DNA from: a marine gamma proteobacterium HTCC2143
GTDB taxonomy: Bacteria > Pseudomonadota > Gammaproteobacteria > Pseudomonadales > Dasaniaceae
Assembly: GCA_000169075.1 (NCBI GenBank)
Contig: AAVT01000012.1
Span: 1 to 64,000 of the forward strand
Direction of reading: 5' to 3'
DNA length: 64,000 bases
Shown: positions 26,130 through 34,724 of the stretch, piece after piece
How the letters are laid out: each line of letters begins with the position of its first letter
Position numbering within the stretch: the stretch's first letter is position 1
The notes under the pieces: model-generated
Database searches by the model: none
What the model was told of the DNA's origin: nothing
The model's input: only the letters and a program-made list of their open reading frames with translations
Program-made: the position numbers and the translations under genes

Positions 26130-27233
26130 ATGCCCTTAAGCAAAGTTAACCCCGTTTTTTATTCTCAACAGCTTCAGACAAAGGCCGATCTAATAACCAG
26201 CCGCTTTGCCGACTTCGATGCGCCCGCGCTGACTATATTTAATTCTCCGGCATTGCATTACCGGGTTCGGGCTGAGTTCAAGATATGGCACGAGGGTGAC
26301 GACTCATTCTATGCCATGTTCAACAAGGCAGCGCCTAAGCAGCCTGTGCGAATAGACACCTTTCCCATTGGCTCAGAACTGATAAACAGCTTGATGTCGA
26401 AGCTCATGAGCGAGATCAGAAGTGACAGCATGCTGAGGTTGAAGTTATTTCAGGTTGAATTCCTTACGACGCTGAGTGGTGAATCTTTGATCACCATGAT
26501 TTATCACAAACCACTCAATGATGACTGGCGACGCTTGGCAGAAATCCTTCAACAAAAATTGGATACTCGAATAATAGGCCGCAGTAAAAAGCAGCGCATG
26601 GTGTTGAGCCAGGACTGTGTAACCGAAACGCTAACGGTTGATGGCCGGCAATATCTCTATCAGCAAGTTGAAAACAGCTTCACACAGCCCAACGCGCAAG
26701 TGAACCAAAAAATGCTGTCGTGGGCACTGACAAGCTCAGCCGACTTAGGCGGTGACTTGGTTGAACTCTATTGTGGCAATGGTAATTTTACCGCTGTATT
26801 GGCCGCCAATTTTGATAAAGTATTGGCGACTGAAATATCCAAGACTTCGGTCAAGTCCGCTCAGCATAATTTTGAAATGAATGGCATCAACAATGTCCAT
26901 ATCGCACGAATGTCAGCCGAAGAATTTTCCAGTGCTCTTGCTGGAGACCGAACGTTTCGGCGACTCAAAGACGTCGATCTCAGCAGTTACACATTTTCAA
27001 CAGTGCTCGTTGATCCACCCCGAGCAGGTCTCGATACCGCAACCACGCAATTGATCAGCCGCTTCGACAATATTCTCTATATCTCGTGTAACCCGGAAAC
27101 TTTATACCAGAATGTGGCTGATCTGAATAAGACCCACCGCATTACTAAAATTGCCATTTTCGATCAGTTTCCCTACACAGATCACATCGAATGCGGCATC
27201 ATGCTAAAAAAACGTGACCTCATGGGAATTTGA
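26130..27233 (+). CDS. trmA: tRNA (uracil-5-)-methyltransferase TrmA
   Basis: SAM-dependent enzyme making m5U54 in the tRNA T-loop. From the ATG at 26130 it is 367 residues (E. coli 366). It has HYRVRAEFKIWH, the SAM motif DLVELYCGNGNFTAVLA, the catalytic Cys in ILYISCNPETL and the C-terminal FDQFPYTDHIECG. It lacks the N-terminal TRAM domain of RlmC/D relatives. The upstream frame from 26091 is rejected because the homologue starts near here. Its stop lies 2 nt before the next gene's ATG. Confidence 0.95.
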   Translation: MPLSKVNPVFYSQQLQTKADLITSRFADFDAPALTIFNSPALHYRVRAEFKIWHEGDDSFYAMFNKAAPKQPVRIDTFPIGSELINSLMSKLMSEIRSDSMLRLKLFQVEFLTTLSGESLITMIYHKPLNDDWRRLAEILQQKLDTRIIGRSKKQRMVLSQDCVTETLTVDGRQYLYQQVENSFTQPNAQVNQKMLSWALTSSADLGGDLVELYCGNGNFTAVLAANFDKVLATEISKTSVKSAQHNFEMNGINNVHIARMSAEEFSSALAGDRTFRRLKDVDLSSYTFSTVLVDPPRAGLDTATTQLISRFDNILYISCNPETLYQNVADLNKTHRITKIAIFDQFPYTDHIECGIMLKKRDLMGI

Positions 27234-27235
27234 AT

Positions 27236-27532
27236 ATGGCTACTCCTGTTGTACTTAGCAATGACGATATCGCCAATAGGCTCGGTGTTAATAGCCAGTG
27301 GGAACTTAAAGATAACAAACTGTACCGGCGTTTGATGTTTGAAGATTTTATTCATGCTTTTGGGTTTATGGCACAAATTGCAATGGTCGCTGAAAAGATC
27401 AATCACCACCCAGAGTGGGCAAACGTTTACCGCACCGTTGACATTTATCTAACAACCCATGATGCAGGCGGTGTTTCCGAGAAAGACTTTGAGCTTTTGG
27501 CAAAAATAGAACAGCTAATTGGCCAGCCGTAA
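27236..27532 (+). CDS. Pterin-4-alpha-carbinolamine dehydratase family protein
   Basis: The 98-residue PCD/DCoH-like protein has the family motif EKINHHPEWANVYRTVDIYLTTHDAGG, with the histidine pair that dehydrates 4a-hydroxytetrahydrobiopterin. It lies 2 nt after trmA in an apparent operon. No phenylalanine hydroxylase is nearby, so a role in pterin or molybdopterin recycling is open. Confidence 0.9.
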   Translation: MATPVVLSNDDIANRLGVNSQWELKDNKLYRRLMFEDFIHAFGFMAQIAMVAEKINHHPEWANVYRTVDIYLTTHDAGGVSEKDFELLAKIEQLIGQP

Positions 27533-27536
27533 ATTG

Positions 27537-27908
27537 TCAGCGCTGCTGACTGTCTTGGCTGAAAATATAGCGATTTCCCGCGTGGATAGTTAAGCGTTGT
27601 TGGTCAGCGTCTAATGCCGCTGACGTTTTTTTTATTAGCGAATCTATTTGATAACCTGACTGCGATATTTGAATTCTCAACTCTCCCTGCCGCTGGACTT
27701 CTGTTTCCAGATAGTCGGTGTCACCAGGCCGCAGTTGTGCAATCCCTGCAGGGCTAGAAACGCCGCTACCGACAAATGCAACAGAGTCCACGACAATGTT
27801 ACTGGCATTGATGATCGTCAATTTGTAGATTGCAGGGCGTTCGGACCACCACACCATCGAAAAAGCTATTCCCGACAGCACTACCAGACACAGCAATACC
27901 CGTTTCAA
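27537..27908 (-). CDS. Small membrane-anchored/exported protein of unknown function
   Basis: The 123-residue protein has an N-terminal hydrophobic segment (residues 3-20, signal anchor or signal peptide) followed by a predicted beta-rich domain with IYKLTIINASNIVVDSVAFVGSG. That domain resembles a small immunoglobulin-like or periplasmic fold. I do not recognise a family. Its start overlaps the stop of the winged-helix gene by 4 nt, so they are probably translated from one mRNA. Confidence 0.6.
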   Translation of the reverse strand: MKRVLLCLVVLSGIAFSMVWWSERPAIYKLTIINASNIVVDSVAFVGSGVSSPAGIAQLRPGDTDYLETEVQRQGELRIQISQSGYQIDSLIKKTSAALDADQQRLTIHAGNRYIFSQDSQQR

Positions 27909-28777
27909 TAGACTCGGATGCCATGCTTTCGAAACTGTTTTGTTAAAACATCATCCAAGTGTCCAACATCGGTTTTTTCAATATCAATAACAGCAAATGA
28001 CCACTTCTTGTAGATTTCACGACGCCGCATTCGCTTGGATAGCGCCGCACTAGTGTCATCACTCCAGACTTCAATATACAGATGATGCGAAGGCAGATAA
28101 AAATCAGCAAAGAGGTCTTCTTCAACCGGCAGTCTCCGTTTGCACGCGTGCACTTGTCCCGCCATATAAAGCCAATGACAAATTTGCAAATGCACCTTGT
28201 CCTGATGCAAGTGCCCGTCAACGCCTTGATAATCGGATTGTTCTGCGAAGAAATCACCGCACTCGACACTACGTTCCGATGTAATCTCCGCAGCAAAACC
28301 TAGCTGGGCTTCCAGCACCCGATCACTCTGCACATTTTGAGGCCATACAACATAGAAGGTACCGCTACTTTCATTCTCCAACTGAATGCCGCCTCGCTCT
28401 TCACCCAAAGCGGTTAACTCCCATCCCTGAAAGCCGTGTTTTAACCAACCTAACTCGGCAAGTATTCGGTTAACTTCGCGTGGATTAATACCGACAGATT
28501 TGCCGATCGCCGTTGCCGCAATATATCGGTTATCTTCAAGGGCTTGCAACAAGGGATGATCGGCAAGAACTTCAGGCCAAACGATATAACGGCCATAGCG
28601 CTTGCTGTGCACATACTCCCCGCCTTCAAACTCACCTTTTGAAGTCAGCCCCCAGCCTTCTTCTAGCTTCCTAATCCAGCCATAATCCTTCAGCGTAGAA
28701 AATAACTGCTGTGATGGCACTTCCAGTGTTTTGGCCAGTGCACTCGTTGACACTTTTTGTAGGTTTGGGTCGATCAT
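27905..28777 (-). CDS. Tandem winged-helix protein with PD-(D/E)XK-like C-terminal domain
   Basis: The 290-residue protein begins with two similar helical/winged-helix units (about 1-55 and 75-130), each with a GW...LT..G signature and followed by a YGRYIVWP / TFYVVWP strand. The C-terminal 100 residues (CKRRLPVEEDLFADFYLPSHH, then LYIEVWSDD and later IYKKWSFAVIDIE) match the layout of a PD-(D/E)XK nuclease: Asp225, Glu236 in E-x-W, with lysines displaced downstream. Homologues in gammaproteobacteria are often mislabelled glycerol kinase. DNA binding and nuclease activity are inference. Confidence 0.6.
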   Translation of the reverse strand: MIDPNLQKVSTSALAKTLEVPSQQLFSTLKDYGWIRKLEEGWGLTSKGEFEGGEYVHSKRYGRYIVWPEVLADHPLLQALEDNRYIAATAIGKSVGINPREVNRILAELGWLKHGFQGWELTALGEERGGIQLENESSGTFYVVWPQNVQSDRVLEAQLGFAAEITSERSVECGDFFAEQSDYQGVDGHLHQDKVHLQICHWLYMAGQVHACKRRLPVEEDLFADFYLPSHHLYIEVWSDDTSAALSKRMRRREIYKKWSFAVIDIEKTDVGHLDDVLTKQFRKHGIRVY

Positions 28778-28810
28778 GGCTAGAGTCTTAGTAAGTGCTG
28801 CGGTTAGGAA

Positions 28811-29440
28811 TTAGATAGCATTTTTTGCAGCCGAATACCGTTGCTGCAGCGACTGGTATACTTCGTCACTATAGGTCGGCTGTTGGCTATCGAGTTCGGC
28901 TAAAATTTCGACCAAGTGTTCATTATCTTCCCGTCCCTGCCATTGCTTAATATAGCTCCCGTCTTTGTAGCCATTGTCCTGACGGAAGAAGTTGAGCACA
29001 TTTTTACCGACATACTGTTGATACAAGTCGTCAAACGTCATCCCCGTCGCACTCAACAAGTCCCAGAACAAACGCACTGAAAAACCCTTCGTCGCAAGAC
29101 TGTGCTGCGCCAATAATTCTGTCGCTTCACGCACATCGTGATCGACAGCTTCGTAGCCTATCAATTGACTCTCCATCAACTCGGCAATATCTTCTAAAGT
29201 TTTACCATCAGCGAACAATGCACTCATGCCAAAATGCCATATATCAATCGCCTCCAACTTTACTTGATCCATGTCGGGCGTCTGCTTTTTCCACCATTTA
29301 TAGCCGTAGTGCTCTACCAGTTCTCCACACTCGATCCAGATAGCACGATACCAATCAAATTGTTGAGCAATCCAGTCAGGGTGTACTTTTTGGTTCATCC
29401 TGTCTTGCATCTCTAACATGGTAATAAACGCTTGTTTCAT
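28811..29440 (-). CDS. Dimeric all-alpha dUTP diphosphatase
   Basis: The 209-residue helical NTP pyrophosphatase has the metal-binding pair E37-x2-E40 (IECGELVEHYGYKWWKK) and E63-x2-D66 (KLEAIDIWHFG), as in dimeric dUTPases of trypanosomes, Campylobacter and phages. It differs from the trimeric Dut fold. It hydrolyses dUTP/dUDP to keep uracil out of DNA and supply dUMP. AGAGG lies 6 nt before the ATG. The upstream gap holds DnaA-box sequences, so control by DnaA is possible. Confidence 0.88.
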   Translation of the reverse strand: MKQAFITMLEMQDRMNQKVHPDWIAQQFDWYRAIWIECGELVEHYGYKWWKKQTPDMDQVKLEAIDIWHFGMSALFADGKTLEDIAELMESQLIGYEAVDHDVREATELLAQHSLATKGFSVRLFWDLLSATGMTFDDLYQQYVGKNVLNFFRQDNGYKDGSYIKQWQGREDNEHLVEILAELDSQQPTYSDEVYQSLQQRYSAAKNAI

Positions 29441-30019
29441 TGGAGGCCTCTGGGCAATTAGATCTGTCTACGGTTTTATGAGTATGATTACTAAGCAAAA
29501 TGCGAGCTTATAAGTATAAACAGGAATAGTACTGCTTCCTACTCTATTTCTCCCCATAATTTGCTCGCCTAGCGTTACCGATTTAACCCACAACGTTCAT
29601 TTCGAAATCACGGCAAGTCTTAAAAATCGTTGTAAATCAGGGGTTAAGTTTAATATCAGCAATCGGAAAGAAAGTAGCGCTCTTGTTATCCACAGAATCT
29701 GTGGATAAGTTAGGGGATAAGTTGGGTAGATAGGTATTCACACCCCTTAAATACGAGGCTTTCATTCAGCTGGTTATTTTTTGATCATATTAAAATAGCT
29801 ATATATTTCAACGACTTACGAAGATTGTATGCATATACAGGTTATATGATCGAAAATTGCCTCAATGCAGAGTAACATGGTAATCATTGTGAATAACGTT
29901 CACCGTTTTAGTTAGTGGTCAATGACCTGCAAACCTAACGATAGGGTGTCACTTAGCTATTTTTCGCCAAACTGGTTCGTTTACACGCTGTTTTCTCAAC
30001 CCCAAATAGGAGAGAATCT
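29441..30019. promoter_or_regulatory. Intergenic region with DnaA-box cluster and AT-rich stretch
   Basis: Two perfect DnaA boxes face each other: TTATCCACA (29686-29694, plus) and its complement TGTGGATAA (29700-29708). They form an 11-bp-arm palindrome with a 1-bp centre. An 8/9 box, GTATTCACA, lies at 29734-29742 and another perfect box (TTATTCACA on the minus strand) at 29888-29896. The DNA at about 29765-29860 is AT-rich with GATC sites at 29783 and 29849. No gene is visible. The right end carries the TAGGAG ribosome site of the 30020 gene. Confidence 0.6.
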
Positions 30020-30334
30020 ATGTATCGACAGCGCGCTAAAACCATCATTGGGCAATCTGCCGTTATGGTACTCGCCTGCGGCGTATTGATATTGCAGACA
30101 GCCATTGCTGAGCTACCCCGTCCACTCACCACTAATGAAATTATCAAGCAAGCAGAACTGCTGTTTGACGGGATGGTACTGTCCGTGCAGCAGGCCGCTG
30201 ACGAGGACCATTACCAGGTGCAATTGTTGAAAGCATCCGGCAAGGTGATCACCATCAAAGTTAATGGTTTATCCGGGCAAATGCATGAACAGCAGACAGG
30301 TCCCGGCACTGCCACCCCGGGACATCCCGCTTAA
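30020..30334 (+). CDS. Small secreted PepSY-like protein
   Basis: The 104-residue protein has a signal peptide (about 1-30, cleavage after AIA). The mature part resembles a single PepSY/peptidase-propeptide-like domain (EIIKQAELLFDGMVLSVQ..., YQVQLLKASGKVITIKVNGLSG) and has a Pro/Gly-rich tail. TAGGAG precedes the ATG at 8 nt. Such proteins usually lie beside a two-component system sensing envelope stress; none is adjacent here. Confidence 0.7.
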   Translation: MYRQRAKTIIGQSAVMVLACGVLILQTAIAELPRPLTTNEIIKQAELLFDGMVLSVQQAADEDHYQVQLLKASGKVITIKVNGLSGQMHEQQTGPGTATPGHPA

Positions 30335-30362
30335 CGGTTGTCGCTCGGCGATTATCTTCGAC

Positions 30363-32051
30363 TTATTTACTATCCCTTAGCCCTATAGTTAGATTGAACA
30401 CAGGCCGAGTCGAAGAATGCTCCCAACGATCGGCAACAAAATAACCTTCTCGCTCAAACTGAAACGCCGTCTCGGGACTTGCATAAGCCAGTCCAGGCTC
30501 TATCCAGCAATCGTTTAGCACAGTCATCGAATCTGGAGTTAAATGGTCCGTCACCTCGCCATCACCGCCGTCAGGTGACTCATGATCAAACAGTCGTTTA
30601 TAAAGTCTGATCTCTGCTTGTTCTCCCTCGCTGGCGGACACCCAGTGAATAACTCCGCGAGGCTTGATACCTTCAGGAGGATTATCACCAACTGTATTCG
30701 GCACCAGCGAGGCAGAGATAAAGTCGATTGAGCCATCGCTATTTTTTGTCACCGCCTCAGCTTTTATCACATATGCACTGCGTAAACGAACATACTCGCC
30801 CATTACTAAACGTTTGAATTTCTTTCGACTTAAACTGGTATCTTCACTAAAATCGGCGCGATCTATATACAACTCACGGGTAAAAGGTAACGTTCGATCA
30901 CCCATTGCTGCGTTGTTCGGGTGGCAAGCAGCGGTCATCGACTGTACAGACTCACTGATATACTGCTCAAAGTTATTGATCACAATTTTAACGGGATCCA
31001 ATACGCACATGGCCCGGGGGGCGTTTTCATTAAGATCTTCTCGGATAAAGAATTCAAGTTGTGCAACATCAACGATCCCATCGGTTTTCGCGACAGCAAG
31101 GCTTTGACAAAAATTTCTTAACGCCTTGGCGCTGTAGCCTCTGCGGCGCATTCCCGCGATTGTTGGCATCCTCGGGTCATCCCAACCGACGACATGCTCT
31201 TCATCTACTAGCAGTTTCAATTTTCGTTTACTAGTAATGGTGTAGTTGAGATGTAAGCGACCAAATTCATATTGATGCGGCGTTGCCGGTACCGGCAAAT
31301 GTTCGATAAACCAGTTATAGAGTGGCCGATGATCAGCAAATTCCAACGTGCATATTGAGTGTGTGACTCCTTCGATGGCATCTTCCTGGCCATGGGCAAA
31401 GTCGTATGACGGGTATATACACCATTTGTCGCCGGTCTGATGATGAATTTCTTTCCGGATTCGATACAAAATGGGATCACGCAGATTCATATTTGATGAA
31501 GCCATGTCTATTTTCGCCCGCAAAACACACGCGCCTTCATCAAACTCCCCCGCCCGCATGCTCTCAATTAATTCAAGGTTCTCTGCGACCGACCGAGATC
31601 GATAGGGACTATCTTTGCCCGGTGTTGTAGCCCAGCCTCGATATTCACTCGATTCTGAGGGGCTTAAATGACAAACATAAGCGTCACCGTTATTGATGAG
31701 GTGCAACGCCCAAGCATAAAACTGGTCGAAGTAATCAGATGCATACCGTACATTGCCTGCCCAAGTGAAGCCTAACCAGCGAACATCTTCCTGAATCGCG
31801 TCGATATAATCCTGATTTTCCTTAGCGGGATTAGTATCGTCGAAGCGTAAATTACACTCGCCGTTAAACGACTCGGCCAAACCAAAGTTAAGACAAATAG
31901 CCTTAGCGTGTCCAATATGGAGGTAACCATTAGGCTCTGGCGGAAATCGCGTAATGACTTTTGGAACATTCCCCTCTGAGAGGTCTTTACTAATAATAGC
32001 CTCAATAAAGTTTTCGGGCGTTGTATCTGTTACAGCAGGTTTATTACTCAT
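30363..32051 (-). CDS. glnS: Glutaminyl-tRNA synthetase
   Basis: The class I synthetase charges tRNA-Gln. The ATG at 32051 gives 562 residues (E. coli 554) beginning MSNKPAVTD; the upstream frame to 32117 is unlikely to be translated. It shows the HIGH box in PPEPNGYLHIGHAKAI, the KMSKS-type loop TITSKRKLKLL, DDTNPAKE and the C-terminal anticodon-binding barrels. Divergent from ppiB, as in many gammaproteobacteria. Confidence 0.96.
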   Translation of the reverse strand: MSNKPAVTDTTPENFIEAIISKDLSEGNVPKVITRFPPEPNGYLHIGHAKAICLNFGLAESFNGECNLRFDDTNPAKENQDYIDAIQEDVRWLGFTWAGNVRYASDYFDQFYAWALHLINNGDAYVCHLSPSESSEYRGWATTPGKDSPYRSRSVAENLELIESMRAGEFDEGACVLRAKIDMASSNMNLRDPILYRIRKEIHHQTGDKWCIYPSYDFAHGQEDAIEGVTHSICTLEFADHRPLYNWFIEHLPVPATPHQYEFGRLHLNYTITSKRKLKLLVDEEHVVGWDDPRMPTIAGMRRRGYSAKALRNFCQSLAVAKTDGIVDVAQLEFFIREDLNENAPRAMCVLDPVKIVINNFEQYISESVQSMTAACHPNNAAMGDRTLPFTRELYIDRADFSEDTSLSRKKFKRLVMGEYVRLRSAYVIKAEAVTKNSDGSIDFISASLVPNTVGDNPPEGIKPRGVIHWVSASEGEQAEIRLYKRLFDHESPDGGDGEVTDHLTPDSMTVLNDCWIEPGLAYASPETAFQFEREGYFVADRWEHSSTRPVFNLTIGLRDSK

Positions 32052-32201
32052 TAAAATCAGGATTCCAGAAAGATCAGTTGTGTGTAAACTACCACTTTTA
32101 GTGTCGACACATCGCAAGTTTTGCCGAATGATGGTTCCGCCAACGACGCAAAGGACGTATTATAGCGTCTTTGCCTTTTAACTTTAAAGATAGAGATTTT
32201 T

Positions 32202-32696
32202 ATGGTCATTTTTAAAACAAACTATGGTGACATCACTGTCGAGCTAAATTACGACAAAGCCCCTAAAACAGCTGAAAATTTTGCCCAATACGTCAAGGAT
32301 GGCTTTTACGATGGCACTATCTTTCACCGTGTCATCGAGAATTTCATGATTCAAGGCGGCGGCTTTGAGCCCGGAATGGCACAAAAAGAAACTCGAGAAA
32401 CAATCGAAAATGAAGCTGACAATGGCCTCGCCAATGATTTTGGCACCCTCGCCATGGCCAGAACAATGGATCCACATTCAGCCAGCGCTCAATTTTTTAT
32501 TAATATTAAAGACAATGACTTTCTCAATCATACCGCCAAAACTAGCCAAGGCTGGGGTTATGCCGTATTTGGTAAGGTAGTTGAAGGAATGGATGTCGTC
32601 GATAAGATCAAAAATCAGGCGACAACAATGAAAAATGGCCATCAAGATGTGCCTGTCGATGACATTGTTATTGAGTCAGCGGTATTGACCGACTAA
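32202..32696 (+). CDS. ppiB: Cytoplasmic cyclophilin, peptidyl-prolyl isomerase B
   Basis: The 164-residue cyclophilin has no signal peptide. It contains FHRVIENFMIQGGGF (catalytic Arg), FGTLAMARTMDPHSASAQFFIN and WGYAVFGKVVEGMDVVD. Same neighbourhood as in E. coli (lpxH-ppiB, near a tRNA synthetase). Forms a short plus-strand unit with lpxH (40-bp gap). Confidence 0.96.
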   Translation: MVIFKTNYGDITVELNYDKAPKTAENFAQYVKDGFYDGTIFHRVIENFMIQGGGFEPGMAQKETRETIENEADNGLANDFGTLAMARTMDPHSASAQFFINIKDNDFLNHTAKTSQGWGYAVFGKVVEGMDVVDKIKNQATTMKNGHQDVPVDDIVIESAVLTD

Positions 32697-32736
32697 AGGT
32701 TCGTTTTGGGAACATCACCCTACCCTAGAGCTTTTC

Positions 32737-33474
32737 ATGACGACACTGTTTATTTCTGATTTACACTTAGACCCATCGCGCCCAGCTGTCAGCCGGGCGT
32801 TTTTTCAATTCCTTAAATCCGAAGTCACCAATGCCGACGCACTTTATATACTTGGTGATTTTTTTGAAGTGTGGATTGGAGACGACGACGACTCTGAACT
32901 AGCTCAGTCGGTTATTTCATCACTCCGAGATCTCACCGCATCAGGCATCCCTATTTTTCTTATGCACGGCAACCGTGACTTTCTGATTGGCACTCAGTTT
33001 CTCGAGCAATCTGGCTGCCAACTGCTGGAAGACCCCACGGTAATTGATCTGTATGGACAAGCCATATTACTGATGCACGGAGACACCTTGTGTACAGAAG
33101 ATCTCGCTTACATCAAATTTCGCGCTGAGTGTCGCAGCGAACCATGGCAATCCGATCTACTGTCAAGGCCGTTGGCCGAACGTCGACGCTTAGCTATACA
33201 AATGCGAGCCGACAGCAAAGAAGCTAATAGCAACAAAGCATCCGCTATCATGGATGTCAGCCAACATGAAGTTCTGCGTGTCATGCAGTCCAACCAAGTA
33301 ACCCGGATGATTCATGGCCACACTCATCGGCCCGCGGTGCACGAATTCAATTTGCTAGAAACTGACGATAGCACCGGGACAAGAATTGTTTTGGGTGATT
33401 GGCACGCAACTGGCTGGGTTCTTTCCTACCAGTCTGATAGCAGTTACGCCCTCGAGGAGTTTGTAATCGATTAA
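32737..33474 (+). CDS. lpxH: UDP-2,3-diacylglucosamine diphosphatase
   Basis: The 245-residue calcineurin-like phosphoesterase catalyses the fourth step of lipid A synthesis. It shows DLHLD, GDFFEVWIGDDD, HGNRDFL, LMHGDTLCTED and the late HGHTHRPAVHEF metal motifs. Membrane-associated at the cytoplasmic face. Follows ppiB. Confidence 0.95.
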   Translation: MTTLFISDLHLDPSRPAVSRAFFQFLKSEVTNADALYILGDFFEVWIGDDDDSELAQSVISSLRDLTASGIPIFLMHGNRDFLIGTQFLEQSGCQLLEDPTVIDLYGQAILLMHGDTLCTEDLAYIKFRAECRSEPWQSDLLSRPLAERRRLAIQMRADSKEANSNKASAIMDVSQHEVLRVMQSNQVTRMIHGHTHRPAVHEFNLLETDDSTGTRIVLGDWHATGWVLSYQSDSSYALEEFVID

Positions 33475-33581
33475 AGGACATGGGCATTATTTCGCTCGGA
33501 GTACGGTATTTCGCTGAAGCAATTGAACTCTCCATTTTATTCTGGCAGTCTTGCCGTTAGTTTTCTAATGGAGCTCGAATA

Positions 33582-34025
33582 ATGAAAATAAAAAACCTCA
33601 CTTCTGTCGCCTTATGCGCGCTGTTAATAGCCTCGGCGTCAAATGCAGCTGACACCAAATCAATCATAAAACATCGCCAAGGAATCATGGAAGCCATTGG
33701 CGGCCATTTTACTGCAGCCTATTCCTCTATGGGCGGTATGCCGGAGTTTAATGAAAATCAGGTTTACCATGCAGAATCTGTCGCTCGATTATCAAAAATA
33801 GCGGCCGATGTTTTTCCCGCTGGTAGCGGTGATGGAAAAACAAAAGCTAATGCTGCTGTTTGGGACAATCCTGAGGGTTTTAAAGCTAAAATGGATGAGT
33901 TTTTAGTAAAGGCCGACGATTTTTCAGCGGCATCAAAATCTGGTGATATGGCGAGCTACGGAGCAGCAACTAAAGCTCTTGGGGGCTCCTGTAAAGGCTG
34001 TCATGATGACTTTAAAGATAAATAG
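33582..34025 (+). CDS. Cytochrome c' (class II c-type cytochrome)
   Basis: The 147-residue periplasmic protein has a signal peptide (cut near SNA-ADT) and a four-helix bundle with the heme motif CKGCH near the C terminus (137-141), as in cytochrome c'. These bind NO or handle electrons. The gene ends 1 bp from a convergent cytochrome b561 gene, so the two may pair functionally. Confidence 0.92.
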   Translation: MKIKNLTSVALCALLIASASNAADTKSIIKHRQGIMEAIGGHFTAAYSSMGGMPEFNENQVYHAESVARLSKIAADVFPAGSGDGKTKANAAVWDNPEGFKAKMDEFLVKADDFSAASKSGDMASYGAATKALGGSCKGCHDDFKDK

Positions 34026-34026
34026 G

Positions 34027-34674
34027 CTATATTGCTACTAACAGCCAGCTAACAGTAATCGCAATGGCGACTAGCACCAGCAGGCGGCTGATCGAGATAT
34101 TCGTGGCCGCCTCATTTCCATTACGACTCAGTTTACTCCCGGTTATCATTGCAACAACTAAAGGCTGTTTTTTCACCACTCGATAAAACAAAATAGCCAT
34201 CAGGTGCAACGCGACTAGGGCAATAAGCACTCTAAACATAACTCCGTGGAGCTGCCCCGCCCAACTGACCCAGTCATCTGAAACCCACATCACCCAAGGC
34301 CCTTCGACAAAAATATCATCACTGGTCATTAAGCCACTCAGTGCCTGTAACAGCAACGCCACCAACATCACTATTACCATCCATGAACCCAACGGGTTAT
34401 GGCCAACAAAATTATCATCTCCCTTAAGATAAGCAATCACTGACTTCGGGCTCAACGAAAAGCGCGAAAATCGACCATAATCTTTTCCAAAAACTCCGGT
34501 TAAGGACCGAAAAATCAGTAATCCAAGAATGCTATAGCCACTGATCATATGCCAGTCCATCAAATCGATATCGCCCAGCAGCCCAGTAGTCAGAGAAAAG
34601 GAAAAAGACAGCACAAGCAACCAGTGGAAAATGCGCGTGTGCCTATCCCAAACAAGTATTGATACGTTTTTCAT
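34027..34674 (-). CDS. Cytochrome b561-type di-heme membrane protein
   Basis: The 215-residue membrane protein starts VWDRHTRIFHWLLVLSFS and contains DWHMISGYSILGLLIFR and WAGQLHGVMFRVLIALVALHL. Four TM helices with paired histidines bind two b hemes. It resembles the b-type subunits that reduce periplasmic c cytochromes. Convergent with cytochrome c'. Confidence 0.9.
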   Translation of the reverse strand: MKNVSILVWDRHTRIFHWLLVLSFSFSLTTGLLGDIDLMDWHMISGYSILGLLIFRSLTGVFGKDYGRFSRFSLSPKSVIAYLKGDDNFVGHNPLGSWMVIVMLVALLLQALSGLMTSDDIFVEGPWVMWVSDDWVSWAGQLHGVMFRVLIALVALHLMAILFYRVVKKQPLVVAMITGSKLSRNGNEAATNISISRLLVLVAIAITVSWLLVAI

Positions 34675-34724
34675 TGTCCGCTTTGGCTCGTTATAAAAAG
34701 TAATCCCAGTCTATATTTGCCCGC

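Noticed and set aside
29686..29896. DnaA-box cluster as the main chromosomal oriC
   Set aside because: No dnaA, dnaN, rpmH or gidA/mnmG nearby, which mark oriC in gammaproteobacteria; kept only as a DnaA-binding locus.
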